Positions 1 through 11,490 are shown, numbered from the stretch's first letter. The stretch: 64,000 bases of DNA from Sulfurivermis fontis (GCF_004001245.1 NZ_AP018724.1:2348501-2412500); one strand, 5' to 3'. Translations and numbers: made by a program. The notes: generated by a model not told the origin, from the letters alone.

Positions 1-308
1 AGCGCCGCGATGCGCGGCATCCAGCGCCAAAAGCCCCACGCCAGCAGAGCGGTACCGCCAAGGTAACCGACGACTTTTTCCAGAAAAGCCTCCACCGGCG
101 TGTCGCCGGTGAGGACAAGACGATCCAAGGCGGGAAAATTATCGGTGACATCGAGCAGGCTGCCGGCAAAAATCAGCACAAAGCCCAGCCATATGACACG
201 CCAGCCCGGCTGTTGCGCCAGCCCCTGCTGGTGCCCGACATGCCACAGCCAGACCACGATCAACCCCAGCAGCAGGACGCGCAGGCCTTCGAATACGATG
301 TCTGTCAT
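1..308 (-). CDS. Membrane protein N-terminus (probable sensor/signalling protein), cut by window edge
   Basis: About 102 N-terminal codons are present; the reading frame runs off position 1. The start ATG is at 308, preceded by CAGGTAGCAGCA, a modest ribosome site. The translation shows a short first membrane helix (about residues 8-23), a second helix (about 38-52), a GSLLDVTDNFP stretch, a GDTPVEAFLEKVVGYLGG stretch and a third helix ending GFWRWMP. This two-helix-plus-acidic-loop layout is, from memory, common at the front of GGDEF, EAL or histidine-kinase proteins of Gammaproteobacteria. The signalling domain itself lies outside the window, so the output function is unknown. It is 75 bp downstream of argG on the same strand. 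Confidence 0.6.
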   Translation of the reverse strand, partial: MTDIVFEGLRVLLLGLIVVWLWHVGHQQGLAQQPGWRVIWLGFVLIFAGSLLDVTDNFPALDRLVLTGDTPVEAFLEKVVGYLGGTALLAWGFWRWMPRIAA

Positions 309-383
309 TGCTGCTACCTGACTCCTCCAGCAGCTTGCGGAGCGGCGGGCGGCTGCGTGGCCACCCGCTCGTTATCATTCCGT

Positions 384-1598
<1,215 letters not shown>

Positions 1599-1721
1599 GA
1601 GAGACTCCCCGAAAGATGTGTGCCGTACGCCGCCGCCCGGCGGCGCAAAGGGGAGCAATTATAACCGAGACGCCGCGCCGCCATGGCAAAAAATGGCGCG
1701 CCAACCCAGCGGCTCAAGGGG

Positions 1722-2606
1722 TTATCGGGTCAGCAGAACGATGACACGGCGGTTGACCGCGCGGCCGCTTTCGGTGCGGTTGCTGGCCAGCGGCTTGGTC
1801 TCGCCCTGGCTGCGCAGGGTGAATTTCTCGCGGGCGATCCCTTTTTTCACCAGATAGTCGCGCACCACCTCGCTGCGCTGGCGGCTGAGGCGCTCGTTGT
1901 AACGGCGGAAACCGACATTGTCCGTGTGCCCCTCGATCAGCACCCCGCTGACCGCCGGGTCGGCCAGCAGATACTCGGCCACCCGGTCGAGCACGCGGCG
2001 CGCCTCCGGCCCCAGGGCGGCACTGCCGAAGGCAAAGTTGACCAGCGTCTTCTGTACCGCGCTGAAATCATAACTCAGCAGCCCGTCGAGGCAGCGGAGG
2101 AACTCCCCGAGGGCGGGCTTCACGTTGACCGCGGAGACGGCCACCGTCACCTCATCGCGGCCATCGGCCCAGTCCGGGTAGGTGAAGGTGGGAAACATCC
2201 CCTTTTCCAGCTCGGCCAGCAGACGCCATGCCAGCGGCCGGTCGAAGCGGATGGGCTCGGCGCTGTCGGCGACCGACACCTGCCCGAGCGCCAGAGCAGG
2301 GGTATCGTGCTTCCAGGCCGGGGCCAGGGAGGCCAGCTGCGCCACCCCGGCCTTCGCCGGACGGCGCAGCACCTGCACCGTGAAATCGAGCCCACCACCG
2401 GCGCGTCCCTCGAAGCGCACGGTACCGTAGAGAGGGATGGTATGGCTCAGGGTGCATGCCATGCGGGTGGATTTGACCTCCCAGCGCGACTCGTGCAGGG
2501 CGGCGCCGTAATACTGCGCGCCGGCCAGCACAGAGCCGGCCGGGCACAGCCCGACGCACAACACCAACCATTGCCGCAGAAATAAGGTCACGCGAATATC
2601 CGCCAT
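1722..2606 (-). CDS. motY: Sodium-type flagellar motor protein MotY-like, OmpA family
   Basis: Predicted periplasmic or outer-membrane-associated protein of 294 residues, the same size as Vibrio MotY. A signal peptide covers about residues 1-28. The N-terminal domain (about 29-165) has the MotY-type opening YGAALHESRWEVKSTR and a conserved Cys shortly after. The C-terminal OmpA/peptidoglycan-binding domain (about 175-290) contains NFAFGSAAL and GHTDNVG with the N-E-R-L-S-R-R-S series that contacts peptidoglycan. In Vibrio, MotY forms the T ring with MotX and supports the PomAB stator. No other flagellar gene is in the window, so its use with a polar flagellum is an inference. Confidence 0.85.
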   Translation of the reverse strand: MADIRVTLFLRQWLVLCVGLCPAGSVLAGAQYYGAALHESRWEVKSTRMACTLSHTIPLYGTVRFEGRAGGGLDFTVQVLRRPAKAGVAQLASLAPAWKHDTPALALGQVSVADSAEPIRFDRPLAWRLLAELEKGMFPTFTYPDWADGRDEVTVAVSAVNVKPALGEFLRCLDGLLSYDFSAVQKTLVNFAFGSAALGPEARRVLDRVAEYLLADPAVSGVLIEGHTDNVGFRRYNERLSRQRSEVVRDYLVKKGIAREKFTLRSQGETKPLASNRTESGRAVNRRVIVLLTR

Positions 2607-2652
2607 TACCGGTTTACCCGCTTTGTCGGCGGTGCAGACAGAAACTTGACCC

Positions 2653-3768
2653 CTATTTCACGGGTTCCAGGCGCAGCAGCTGGCCGGAGTCGTGGTCGGT
2701 GAGCAGCCAGAGGCGGCCGTCCGGTCCCTGACGCACGTCGCGGATGCGTCGGCCCAGCGTGGTCAGCAGTCTTTCCTCCGCCACCACCTTCTCGCCATCC
2801 AGGGTGAGGCGCGCCAGATGCTCGCCGGCCAGGGCGCCGACGAACAGATTGCCGCGCCAGCGCGGGAACGCATCGCCGCTGTAGAAGGCCATCCCGGAGG
2901 GGGCGATGGACGGCGTCCAGTGATACAGCGGCTGCTCCATGCCCTCCTTGTGGGTGCCGATGCCGATGGGAAGGTAGGTGTAGTCGACGCCGTGGGTGAT
3001 CACCGGCCAGCCATAGTTCAGGCCCGGGTGCACGATGTTGATCTCGTCACCGCCGCGCGCGCCGTGCTCATGCAGCCACACTGCGCCGGTATCCGGATGC
3101 AGGGTCATGCCCTGCGGGTTGCGGTGACCGTAGCTGTAGATCTCGGGACGGACGTCCTTGCGGCCGAGGAAGGGATTGTCGGCGGGGATGCGGCCGTCGT
3201 CGTGCAGGCGCAGCACCGAACCGGCATGGTCGTCCAGCTGCTGGGCGCGGTCCATGTCGCCGCGATCGCCCACTGTGATGTAGAGAAAACCCGCTCGGTC
3301 GAATACCAGGCGCGAGCCGAAGTGATGGGTGCGGCGCGAGCGCGGCAGGGCCTCGAACAGCACCTGCACATCAGCGAGGGCCAGGCGCCCGCCGTCGAAA
3401 CGGCCGCGGGCGACCCGGGTGGTGTAGCCGCCCTCCCCCGCCGCGGCGTAGGAAAAGTAGATCAGGTCATTGCTGGCGAACTGCGGATGCGGCACCACAT
3501 CGAGCAGGCCCCCCTGGCCCCGTGCCGCGATCTGCGGCAGACCGCTTACCGCCTGCGGCAGCAGACGGCCGTCGCGCACCACCCGCAGCCGCCCCGGCCG
3601 TTCGCTGACCAGCAGCGTGCCGTCGGGCAGAAAGGCCAGCGACCACGGATGCTCCAGACCGTCCACCACGGTCTCGACGCGAAAGCGCTGCTGCGCCGAC
3701 TCGAACACCGGCTGCGCCTGGGCAGGCAATACCAGCCACAACAGGAGAGACAGGATTAATGTACGCAT
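2653..3768 (-). CDS. PQQ-dependent aldose sugar dehydrogenase, YliI/sGDH family
   Basis: Predicted periplasmic quinoprotein of 371 residues that oxidises aldose sugars. The start at 3768 follows GGAG and opens a clear signal peptide (RTLILSLLLWLVLPAQAQ). A longer frame reaches 3816 but would place charged residues before the signal. The mature part is a six-bladed propeller of the soluble glucose dehydrogenase type: LEHPWSLAFLPDG, HHFGSRLVFD, YGHRNPQGMTLHP, HEHGARGGDEIN and LNYGWP are the conserved blade and cofactor-contact motifs. The substrate cannot be read from sequence. It sits alone between motY and purL, and no PQQ biosynthesis genes are in the window. Confidence 0.88.
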   Translation of the reverse strand: MRTLILSLLLWLVLPAQAQPVFESAQQRFRVETVVDGLEHPWSLAFLPDGTLLVSERPGRLRVVRDGRLLPQAVSGLPQIAARGQGGLLDVVPHPQFASNDLIYFSYAAAGEGGYTTRVARGRFDGGRLALADVQVLFEALPRSRRTHHFGSRLVFDRAGFLYITVGDRGDMDRAQQLDDHAGSVLRLHDDGRIPADNPFLGRKDVRPEIYSYGHRNPQGMTLHPDTGAVWLHEHGARGGDEINIVHPGLNYGWPVITHGVDYTYLPIGIGTHKEGMEQPLYHWTPSIAPSGMAFYSGDAFPRWRGNLFVGALAGEHLARLTLDGEKVVAEERLLTTLGRRIRDVRQGPDGRLWLLTDHDSGQLLRLEPVK

Positions 3769-3896
3769 GGCGCGTCTCCGCTCGGATTTACCCAAGCTTA
3801 GACGCTGGAACGTCAAAAGCCTTCAGCGCAAAGACCGCAAAGGATTTCGAGGTGGGGGAATAGCAGGTCGGGTTGCGCTACGCCAACCCGACCTGC

Positions 3897-3932
3897 ATTT
3901 ACTTGCATCTTGTCACTTGTATCGTGTAACTC
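3897..3932. repeat. Small family-A heptad repeat remnant
   Basis: Degenerate units of ACTTGCA / TCTTGTC / ACTTGTA / TCGTGTA type lie directly after the purL stop codon. It is the same 7-bp period as the large array at 26001-26123 and the copies near 23340 and 61404-61492. Confidence 0.6.
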
Positions 3933-3934
3933 GA

Positions 3935-6900
3935 TCAACCCACCCACACGCGCGCGTTGCGGAACATGCGCAGCCACGGGCCGTCTTCCAGCCAGTCGTC
4001 CGGGCCCCAGGAATGCTGCACGGCACGGAACACGCGCTCGGGGTGCGGCATCATGATGGTGACGCGGCCGTCGGCGGTGGTGAGGCCGGTGATGCCCAGC
4101 GGCGAGCCGTTGGGATTGAACGGGTAGATCTCGGTGGGGTCGCCATAGTTGTTGACCCAGCGCAGGGCGACACGCTGATTGCGCAGTGCGGCCACCGGGC
4201 CGTCGGCATCGGGGAATTCGGCACGGCCTTCGCCGTGGGCCACGGCGATGGGCATGCGCGAGCCTTCCATACCGGCGAAGAACAGCGATGGCGACTTGAC
4301 GACTTCCACCATCGCCACGCGCGCCTCGAACTGCTCGGACTCGTTGCGCACGAAACGCGGCCAGCCCTCGGCACCGGGGATGAGTTCGTGCAGGTTGGAC
4401 ATCATCTGGCAGCCGTTGCACACGCCGAGGCTGAAGCTGTCGCCACGCTGGAAGAAGGCGGCGAATTCGTCGCGCGCGCGCGGATTGAACAGGATCGACT
4501 TGGCCCAGCCGCCGCCGGCGCCGAGTACGTCGCCGTAGGAGAAGCCGCCGCAGGCGACCAGGCCGGTGAAATCCTGCAACGACACGCGGCCGCTGATGAT
4601 GTCGCTCATGTGCACGTCCACCGCGGCAAAGCCGGCGCGGTCGAAGGCGGCCGCCATTTCCACCTGGCCGTTGACGCCCTGCTCGCGCAGGATGGCGACG
4701 CGCGGCCGCCGGCCGCTGTGGATGAAGGGCGCGGCAACGTCCTCGTCGATATCGAAGGACAGCTCGGCGTGCAGGCCCGGATCATCGGCATCGAGCAGGG
4801 TGTCGAACTCTTCCTGCGCGCATTCCGGATTGTCACGCAGTGCCTGCATGCGGTAGCTGGTCTCGGCCCAGGCGCGCTGCAGCTCGATGCGCGGCTCGTC
4901 GAGCAGTGCGATGCGATCCTGGCTTATGACGATGCGGTCATCGTCATTGAGCGTGCCGATGACGTAGCTGTGCCGGCCGAGGCCGGCGTCGTGCAGATAG
5001 GCCAGCACGTCGTCGGTGTCGACGTGGCGCACCTGAATCACTGCGCCCAGTTCTTCGTTGAACAGGAGCGCGGCGGCGTCGCCCTCCAGGCCATCCAGCT
5101 CGACGCTGATGCCGGTGTGACCGGCGAAGGCCATCTCGGCCAGGGTGACGAACAGGCCGCCGTCGGAGCGGTCGTGATAGGCGAGCAGCAGGCCCTTGGC
5201 GTTCAGGTCCTGGATACAGTCGAAGAAGGCCTTGAACTGCTGCGGGTCGTCCAGGTCCGGGGCGTGGTGGCCCAGTTCCTTGTATACCTGCGCCAGGCAG
5301 GAACCGCCGAGACGGTTTTTGCCCTTGCCCAGGTCGATGAAGATCAGATCGCTGTCGCCCTTGTCGCTACGCAGTTCCGGGGTAAGGCTCTTGCGCACGT
5401 CGGACACCGGCGCGAAAGCAGAGACGATCAGCGACAGCGGCGCGGTGACGCTCTTCTTCTCGCCGTTGTCTTCCCATACCGTCTTCATGGACATGGAGTC
5501 CTTGCCCACGGGGATGGCGATACCCAGCGCCGGGCACAGCTCCATGCCCACCGCCTGCACCGCCGCATACAGGCCAGCGTCCTCGCCCGGATGACCGGCC
5601 GGGGCCATCCAGTTGGCGGACAGCACGATGCGCGAGATGTCGTCGATGCGCGCAGCAAGGATGTTGGTCAGCGCCTCGCCCACCGCCATGCGCGCCGAGG
5701 CGGCGTGATCGATCAGCGCCACCGGGGTGCGCTCGCCCATGGCCATGGCCTCGCCGGTGTAGACGTCGAAGCTGGTGGCGGTCACGCCGCAGTCGGCCAC
5801 CGGCACCTGCCACGGGCCGACCATCTGATCGCGGCACACCAGGCCGGTGACGGTGCGGTCGCCGATGGTGATGAGGAAGTGCTTGCTGGCCACCGTGGGC
5901 AGGCGCAGCAGGCGGTAGGCGGCGTCCTTGATGTCGATATGTGCGGTGCGCAGCTCGCTCTTGTGGAAAGGCTTGTGCTGCACGTCGCGCAGCATCTTGG
6001 GTGGCTTGCCCAGCAGCACCTCCAGCGGCAGGTCGATGGGCGTGTTCTCGAAGTGGCCGTCGCCCAACACCAGGCGCTGCTCCTCGGTGGCCTCGCCGAT
6101 CACCGCATAGGGCGCGCGCTCGCGCTCGCAGATTTTGGCAAAGCGCTCCATATCCTCCGGGCGCACGGCAAGGACGTAGCGCTCCTGCGCCTCGTTGCAC
6201 CAGATCTCCATCGGCGCCATGCCCGGCTCGTCGTTGGGGATGGCGCGCAGCTCGAAACGCGCCCCGCGGCCGGCGTCGTTGACCAGTTCCGGCATGGCGT
6301 TGGACAGGCCGCCGGCGCCGACATCGTGGATGGAGACGATGGGATTCTGGGCGCCCAGCTGCCAGCAGCGGTCGATGACCTCCTGGCAGCGGCGCTGGAT
6401 CTCGGGATTGCCACGCTGCACCGAGGCGAAGTCCAGGTCCTCGTGGGACTGGCCGGTGCTCATGCTGGAGGCCGCGCCGCCGCCCAGGCCGATGAGCATG
6501 GCCGGGCCACCCAGCACCACCAGCTGCGCGCCGGGCGGGATGCGCTGCTTCTCCACATGGTCGACGCGGATGTTGCCGAGGCCGCCGGCCAGCATGATGG
6601 GCTTGTGGTAGCCGCGCACCTCTTCGCCGTTGGGGCCGGCGACCTTCTCCTCATAGGTGCGGAAATAGCCGTTGATGGCCGGACGGCCGAACTCGTTGTT
6701 GAAGGCGGCGGCGCCCAGCGGGCCGTCGACCATGATCTGCAGCGCGGAGGCGATGCGTCCCGGCTTGCCGTGGTCGGTCTCCCAGGGCTGCTCGAAGCCA
6801 GGGATGCGCAGGTTGGACACGGAGAAGCCGGTCAGGCCGGCCTTGGGCTTGGAGCCGCGGCCGGTGGCGCCCTCGTCACGGATCTCGCCGCCGGAGCCGG

Positions 6901-7834
6901 TGGCGGCACCGGGGAAGGGAGAAATGGCGGTGGGATGATTGTGGGTTTCCACCTTCATCAGGATCGCCACCGGCTCCCGGTGATAGCCGTACTCGCCGCT
7001 GTCGGGCGACGGGTAGAAGCGGCCGGCCTCGAAACCTTCGATTACCGCCGCGTTGTCCTTGTAGGCGGACAGGATGCCACGGCTGTTGTGATGATAGGTA
7101 TTGCGGATCATGCCGAACAGCGACTTCTCCTGCGCCTGGCCGTCGATGACCCAGTCGGCATTGAATATCTTGTGGCGGCAGTGCTCGGAGTTGGCCTGGG
7201 CGAACATCATCAGCTCGACGTCGGTCGGGTTGCGGCCGAGGGCGGTGAAGTTCTCCACCAGGTAGTCGATCTCGTCGCCGGCCAGGGCCAGGCCCCAGTC
7301 CTTGTTGGCCCGCTCCAGGGCCGCACGGCCGCCGGCGAGCACGTCCACCGAACGCAGCGGCGCCGGCTCGGCCACGCGAAACAGTCCGGCCGCATCGTCC
7401 AGGGTATCCAGCACGCTCTCGGTCATACGGTCGTGCAACAGGGCGGCCACGGCGGCGGCCTCGTCCGCGCTGAACGGGGCAGCGCCCGCCTTGGCAGCAT
7501 AGTAGGCGACGCCGCGCTCCAGGCGGTGCACCACGGACAGGCCGCAGTTGTGGGCGATATCGGTGGCCTTGGAGGCCCAGGGCGAGATGGTGCCGAGGCG
7601 CGGCACCACGAAGAACAGCCGGCCGTGCGGCTCCTCCACCGTCAGGCGCGGACCATAGCTGAGCAGCTGTTCCAGCACCGCACGTTCGGCGTCGGTGAGC
7701 GCCCGCTCCGTGTCGGCGAAGTGGACGAACTCGGCGTAGAGGTGCTCCACCCCCGGCACGGCGCGGCGCACCTGCGCCAGCAGCTTTTCCAGACGAAACG
7801 GGGACAGAGCCGGACTTCCGCGCAACAGCAGCAT
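3935..7834 (-). CDS. purL: Phosphoribosylformylglycinamidine synthase, single-chain
   Basis: Fourth step of purine synthesis: converts FGAR, glutamine and ATP to FGAM. The protein is 1299 residues, matching the large gammaproteobacterial form (E. coli 1295) that fuses PurS-, PurL- and PurQ-like parts. The N-terminal PurS-like segment covers about 1-150. Catalytic and ATP-binding domains include the motifs [35 protein letters not shown] and [13 protein letters not shown]. The C-terminal glutamine amidotransferase has [11 protein letters not shown] with the nucleophile Cys. The start at 7834 ([14 protein letters not shown]) matches the family, although no strong ribosome site precedes it and the frame stays open further upstream. 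A 217-bp gap separates it from the divergent PAP2 gene. Confidence 0.97.
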   Translation of the reverse strand: MLLLRGSPALSPFRLEKLLAQVRRAVPGVEHLYAEFVHFADTERALTDAERAVLEQLLSYGPRLTVEEPHGRLFFVVPRLGTISPWASKATDIAHNCGLSVVHRLERGVAYYAAKAGAAPFSADEAAAVAALLHDRMTESVLDTLDDAAGLFRVAEPAPLRSVDVLAGGRAALERANKDWGLALAGDEIDYLVENFTALGRNPTDVELMMFAQANSEHCRHKIFNADWVIDGQAQEKSLFGMIRNTYHHNSRGILSAYKDNAAVIEGFEAGRFYPSPDSGEYGYHREPVAILMKVETHNHPTAISPFPGAATGSGGEIRDEGATGRGSKPKAGLTGFSVSNLRIPGFEQPWETDHGKPGRIASALQIMVDGPLGAAAFNNEFGRPAINGYFRTYEEKVAGPNGEEVRGYHKPIMLAGGLGNIRVDHVEKQRIPPGAQLVVLGGPAMLIGLGGGAASSMSTGQSHEDLDFASVQRGNPEIQRRCQEVIDRCWQLGAQNPIVSIHDVGAGGLSNAMPELVNDAGRGARFELRAIPNDEPGMAPMEIWCNEAQERYVLAVRPEDMERFAKICERERAPYAVIGEATEEQRLVLGDGHFENTPIDLPLEVLLGKPPKMLRDVQHKPFHKSELRTAHIDIKDAAYRLLRLPTVASKHFLITIGDRTVTGLVCRDQMVGPWQVPVADCGVTATSFDVYTGEAMAMGERTPVALIDHAASARMAVGEALTNILAARIDDISRIVLSANWMAPAGHPGEDAGLYAAVQAVGMELCPALGIAIPVGKDSMSMKTVWEDNGEKKSVTAPLSLIVSAFAPVSDVRKSLTPELRSDKGDSDLIFIDLGKGKNRLGGSCLAQVYKELGHHAPDLDDPQQFKAFFDCIQDLNAKGLLLAYHDRSDGGLFVTLAEMAFAGHTGISVELDGLEGDAAALLFNEELGAVIQVRHVDTDDVLAYLHDAGLGRHSYVIGTLNDDDRIVISQDRIALLDEPRIELQRAWAETSYRMQALRDNPECAQEEFDTLLDADDPGLHAELSFDIDEDVAAPFIHSGRRPRVAILREQGVNGQVEMAAAFDRAGFAAVDVHMSDIISGRVSLQDFTGLVACGGFSYGDVLGAGGGWAKSILFNPRARDEFAAFFQRGDSFSLGVCNGCQMMSNLHELIPGAEGWPRFVRNESEQFEARVAMVEVVKSPSLFFAGMEGSRMPIAVAHGEGRAEFPDADGPVAALRNQRVALRWVNNYGDPTEIYPFNPNGSPLGITGLTTADGRVTIMMPHPERVFRAVQHSWGPDDWLEDGPWLRMFRNARVWVG

Positions 7835-7865
7835 GACAGGGCAGGCCTTTCGGTAAGGATTCGGA

Positions 7866-7918
7866 TATGTCCATGGATGGACGGTATGTCGCGAGAGGCA
7901 GGAGCCGGCAGCGACGAG
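7866..7918. repeat. Solo copy of the unit found inside the long MITEs (family D)
   Basis: The stretch GTCCATGGATGGAC, then TATGTCGCG, GGCAGG, GCCGG and AGCGAC in order resembles the extra block of about 52 bp present in the MITE copies at 11286-11490 and 55112-55315 (TCCACGGATGGAC, TATGTCGCG, GGGAGGGGCGGGAGCGAC). A weaker match lies at about 33050-33085. It falls in the purL leader. Confidence 0.5.
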
Positions 7919-8051
7919 GCGCCAATGATACTGGCAAACCGGGGAAAGGGAAAACGCAGAGCGGGCCCCGCCCGGCCGCACCGCAGACGACTTCATGAAA
8001 AATTCAGCAAGGCATGGAACAATGGCGCCCCCGACTGCGAGTCCACCGAAC

Positions 8052-8750
8052 ATGACCGACACTGCACGACGCTTCTGGCTGTGGCACGGCCTCCTGCCGG
8101 CCGCCCTGTTTCTCCCCCTCGCCCTGCTGGGCCAGTTTTCCGGCCTGGACCTGACCGTCAGCGACCTGCTCTACGACGCGGAACGGGGACGCTGGCGCAT
8201 CGGCGACACCTGGCTGACGCAGCAGGTGCTGCACGACGGCGGTGCCGACTTCATCAAGCTGATCGCCGTTGTCGTCCTGCTCGGCCTGGCCGGCTCCTGG
8301 CTCGTGCCGCGGCTGCGGCGCTGGCGCCGTACCTTCGCCTACGCCTTCCTCTGCATGCTGCTCGGCACCGGGCTGGTCGCCCTCGGCAAGCACTACTCCA
8401 ACGTGGACTGTCCCTGGAGCCTGCAGCAGTACGGCGGCGACCGCCAGTATGTCCCGGTGTTCAGCCCGCGTCCGGCGGACATGCCGCGCGGCGTCTGCTT
8501 CCCCGGCGGCCACTCTTCGGGCGGCTTTTCGCTGTTCTTCCTCTACTTCCTGTTTCTCGGCCGCAACCGCCGCCTGGCCCTGGCCGGACTCGGCACCGCC
8601 CTGACCGTGGGATCGGTGTTCGCCGCCACCCAGTGGGTACGCGGCGCGCACTTCGTCTCCCACGATGTCTGGTCGGCCTTCATCTGCTGGGGCATCGCCC
8701 TCGGCCTCTATGTCTGGGTCTTCCGGCGGCAGGTCTGGCCGGTCAGTTGA
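8052..8750 (+). CDS. PAP2-family membrane phosphatase
   Basis: Integral inner-membrane protein of about 232 residues with six hydrophobic segments. The PAP2 triad is visible: the first motif as [11 protein letters not shown], the second as FPGGHSSGG (His in the PSGH position), the third as RGAHFVSHD. Such enzymes remove phosphate from lipids, for example undecaprenyl-PP, phosphatidylglycerol-P or lipid A. The substrate cannot be chosen from sequence. ATGs at 7995, 8022 and 8052 are all in frame, and none has a convincing ribosome site. 8052 ([13 protein letters not shown]) is preferred because the first membrane helix follows directly. The 3' end overlaps the convergent LtaS-like gene by 8 bp. 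Confidence 0.82.
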   Translation: MTDTARRFWLWHGLLPAALFLPLALLGQFSGLDLTVSDLLYDAERGRWRIGDTWLTQQVLHDGGADFIKLIAVVVLLGLAGSWLVPRLRRWRRTFAYAFLCMLLGTGLVALGKHYSNVDCPWSLQQYGGDRQYVPVFSPRPADMPRGVCFPGGHSSGGFSLFFLYFLFLGRNRRLALAGLGTALTVGSVFAATQWVRGAHFVSHDVWSAFICWGIALGLYVWVFRRQVWPVS

Positions 8751-10656
8751 CGCCCCAGGCCAACAGTCCACGGTGATAGAGCGCGCTGGCCCCCTGATAC
8801 AGGGCCACGGCATCGGCCAACTCGGCAGCATCCGGCGCGGCGGGCCGCAAGTGGCCGCGTTCATCCACGGCATAGGCACTCACCTGTCGCTGCGGTGACA
8901 GCACGGTGAGGTGGTCATCGCGCAGATATCCCAGCTTCTGATAGTTGCCGATCAGGGCACGGCCGCCGCTGCCTGCGGCCAGCAAGTCCTGACCGAAGAA
9001 CTTGCTGTCGTAACTGAAATTGAGCAGGCCGAGCACCGTGGGCATGACATCGATCTGGCTGGCCAGCACATCGACCTGCTGCGGCCGGATATGGCGCGGG
9101 GCATAGATCAGCAACGGGATACGATAGCGTGCCACCTCCAGTTCGGCCCGGCCGGCGCTGCTGGCGCAGTGATCGGCGACGATGACGAAGACGGTGTCGT
9201 CGAACCAGGGGTGCTGCCGGGCCTGGGCGATGAAATTGCCCAGCGCCCAGTCGGTGTATTTCACCGCCCCTTCGCGCCCCGTCCCCGACGGGATATCGAT
9301 GCGCCCGTCGGGGTAGGTATAGGGACGATGATTGGAGGTGGTCAGCAATTGCTGGAAGAACGGGCGGCCCGCGGCATGGGAGCGATCCGCCTCGGCCAGG
9401 GCGCGGTTGAACAGGTATTCGTCCGCCACCCCCCAGATGGTGGCGAAAGGCGCCTCCGCCTCGCTCATGTCGGTGCGGTCGACCACCTCGTAGCCGTTGC
9501 CCGCGAAAAAGGCATTCATGTTGTCGAAGTAACCGTAGCCGCCGTAGAGGAAGCGGGTGTCATAACCGCGTTCGCGGAACAGCAAGCCGACGGAGAACAG
9601 GCCGCTGTTGCGCGGCCGTTTGACGATGGAACTGCCGGGCGTCGGCGGCAGGGACAGTGTCACCGCCTCCAGGCCGCGCACCGTGCGGGTGCCGGTGGCA
9701 TACAGACGGGTGAAACGCAGGCTGTCGGCGGCGATGGCATCCAGGTATGGCGTCAGGCCGTGGCCATCGCCATAGGCACCGAGAAACTCGGCGCTGAGGC
9801 TCTCCACCACCACCAGCATGACATTCAGCCGCCGTTCGGCACCCGGCCGGCGCACGGCATGTAACGCGCTCAGCTCATCGCCCGACATCCCCTCCCCGAG
9901 CATTTGCGCCAGACGCTGCTGCACGACCGGCTCCGGCTCGGTGCGGTAAAAGGTGTCATAGTCCAGCTCGTTGTTGCGAAAAGCGGCAAAGAAACTGTAG
10001 ATACCATTGCCTGCCAACTGGTTTTCATAACGGTTGTCCGACACTTCGGCCAGGGAACTGTCGACGAGTACGGTAGCCAGCGACGCCGCCACCACAAAGC
10101 CCGCGGCATGACGCAGGCGCGCCGCCAGACGGGTCGGGTGGCCCAGTCCGGCCAACAGATGGCGGCGGATGAGCAGGTGCAGGGTCAGTGCCGCCGCGCC
10201 GATACCGCTGAGCAGGGCCGTCAGCGGGTAGGATTCACGGATATTGCCGATGACCTCCTGGGTATAGATGAGGTAGTCCACGGCGACGAAATTGAAGCGG
10301 CTGCCGAACTCGTCCCAGAACAGCCACTCCGCCACACCGATGAACAGCAGCAGAGCAAGGGCCACCACATAACCCAGTTCCAGCCACAGCCGATGCAGGG
10401 GATGGCGGAACACCGCCTCGGGGATCAGCAGCAGGTACAGCACGAAGGGCAGGGCGAAATAATTGGCGGTGATCAGGTCGTAGAGCAGGCCGACGGCGAA
10501 TACCTTGACCAGCCCAAACACCCCGGCGTCGATATCGCCCCATTGCTTCCACAACAGGGCCAGACGGATGACAAAGGAAATGGCAACGAACACGCCGACA
10601 TAGGCCAGCACGGCCGTATAGCGCCCCCGAAAATCGAACTGCAGTTTACGCGCCAT
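8743..10656 (-). CDS. LTA synthase-like sulfatase-family membrane enzyme
   Basis: 637-residue inner-membrane enzyme with about five N-terminal membrane helices (roughly residues 10-220) and a periplasmic sulfatase-fold domain (about 265-570). Metal and nucleophile positions of the LtaS/OpgB group are visible: VVESLSAEF for the first acidic ligand, TGTRTVRGLEA with the candidate catalytic Thr, and VIVADHCAS for the Asp-His pair. Family members transfer phosphoglycerol or phosphoethanolamine from phospholipids to glycans or lipids. In a Gram-negative cell a role on periplasmic glucan or envelope lipid is more likely than true lipoteichoic acid. GGAGAG precedes the ATG. The convergent partner is a PAP2 phosphatase. 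Confidence 0.85.
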   Translation of the reverse strand: MARKLQFDFRGRYTAVLAYVGVFVAISFVIRLALLWKQWGDIDAGVFGLVKVFAVGLLYDLITANYFALPFVLYLLLIPEAVFRHPLHRLWLELGYVVALALLLFIGVAEWLFWDEFGSRFNFVAVDYLIYTQEVIGNIRESYPLTALLSGIGAAALTLHLLIRRHLLAGLGHPTRLAARLRHAAGFVVAASLATVLVDSSLAEVSDNRYENQLAGNGIYSFFAAFRNNELDYDTFYRTEPEPVVQQRLAQMLGEGMSGDELSALHAVRRPGAERRLNVMLVVVESLSAEFLGAYGDGHGLTPYLDAIAADSLRFTRLYATGTRTVRGLEAVTLSLPPTPGSSIVKRPRNSGLFSVGLLFRERGYDTRFLYGGYGYFDNMNAFFAGNGYEVVDRTDMSEAEAPFATIWGVADEYLFNRALAEADRSHAAGRPFFQQLLTTSNHRPYTYPDGRIDIPSGTGREGAVKYTDWALGNFIAQARQHPWFDDTVFVIVADHCASSAGRAELEVARYRIPLLIYAPRHIRPQQVDVLASQIDVMPTVLGLLNFSYDSKFFGQDLLAAGSGGRALIGNYQKLGYLRDDHLTVLSPQRQVSAYAVDERGHLRPAAPDAAELADAVALYQGASALYHRGLLAWGVN

Positions 10657-10844
10657 GGTCTCTCCGCCACCTGAACAGAATCGGTGGCGGCAGCCTAGCG
10701 GAGCAAGGCTTAAAACAAGCTTAATTGCCTTAGCGCAAATACCGGCCGACGCGGCAAAATGCCGGGGCGGTCACACAACTGTTCAAACCTGACCCGAAAA
10801 GCGGTAAGGTGGCGCCCCTGAATCCTGGACACCGGGTTGCCATC

Positions 10845-11285
10845 GTGAGCACCGAATTCATCCCCTGCCCCCTGCTGCGCCGTCTGGCCGCCGCCCTGTA
10901 CGACACCGTGCTGCTGCTCGGCGTGGAGCTGTTGGCCTTCGTGCCCTACACCCTGCTGCGCCGTGGCAGCGCCGGTGACGGCAGCTTCGATCCGCTGGCC
11001 CTGTTCTGGCTGCTGGCGACGGCCTTTCTGTTCTTCGGCTGGTTCTGGACCCACGGCGGACAGACCCTGGGCATGCGCACCTGGCGCATCCGTGTGCAGA
11101 CTTACGACGGCCGCGCCATCGGCTGGATGCAGGCCCTGCTGCGCTTCATGACCGCCCTGGTCTCCTGGGCCGCCCTCGGCCTCGGTTTCTGGTGGTCGCT
11201 GTGGGACAAGGACAAGATGACCTGGCACGACCGCTGGTCGGAAAGCATCCTGGTCAGGACAGATGCCCGAGAAAGGAATCCTTAG
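10845..11285 (+). CDS. RDD-family membrane protein
   Basis: Small inner-membrane protein of 146 residues from a GTG at 10845 (STEFIPCPLLRRLAAALYD); a GTG at 10809 would add 12 residues. The RDD signature is present as LLRRLAAALYDTVLL, with a second motif TLGMRTWRIRVQTYDGR and three predicted helices, ending DKDKMTWHDRWSE, the usual RDD tail. Family function is largely unknown; some members act in ion transport. The TAG stop codon is part of the 4-bp duplicated target TTAG of the MITE that begins at the next base. Confidence 0.8.
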   Translation: MSTEFIPCPLLRRLAAALYDTVLLLGVELLAFVPYTLLRRGSAGDGSFDPLALFWLLATAFLFFGWFWTHGGQTLGMRTWRIRVQTYDGRAIGWMQALLRFMTALVSWAALGLGFWWSLWDKDKMTWHDRWSESILVRTDARERNP

Positions 11286-11490
11286 GGAAGCTCTGAATAA
11301 GTTCAGAGCTTCCGCGGCACAGGGATGTGCCGCCATTTTTCAACGACGATAAGTCGTTGAAAAATGAAGCCAAGCGAAAATCACACTTTTCGCTTGGCGT
11401 GGTTTTGTCCACGGATGGACTTATGTCGCGCAGCCCAGGGAGGGGCGGGAGCGACCTGAGAAGTCCAGGATGGACTTATTCAGACCTTCC
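11286..11490 (+). mobile_element. MITE copy 1, long form (IS5-like ends)
   Basis: A 205-bp non-coding element flanked by the direct duplication TTAG (11282-11285 and 11491-11494). The left end starts GGAAGCTCTGAATAAGT; the right end read inward is GGAAGGTCTGAATAAGTCC. These ends resemble the IS5 terminal repeat GGAAGGTGCGAATAAG. The interior is a chain of hairpins: the left end itself, GCGGCACAGGGATGTGCCGC, a CAACGAC...GTCGTTG hairpin, a CCAAGCGAAAA...TTTTCGCTTGG hairpin, and AAGTCCAGGATGGACTT near the right end. The long form carries about 52 extra bases (family D unit) between the last two hairpins. No coding capacity. Confidence 0.9.

Noticed and set aside
3470-8776. A very long plus-strand open frame (over 1,700 codons)
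   Set aside because: It is antisense to purL and the sugar dehydrogenase, is rich in His/Ala/Gly/Val typical of reversed GC-rich coding DNA, and has no domains.
11286-11490. Hairpin chain read as a riboswitch or structured ncRNA
   Set aside because: Target duplications and terminal inverted repeats show it is a mobile element; an RNA role remains open but is not needed.
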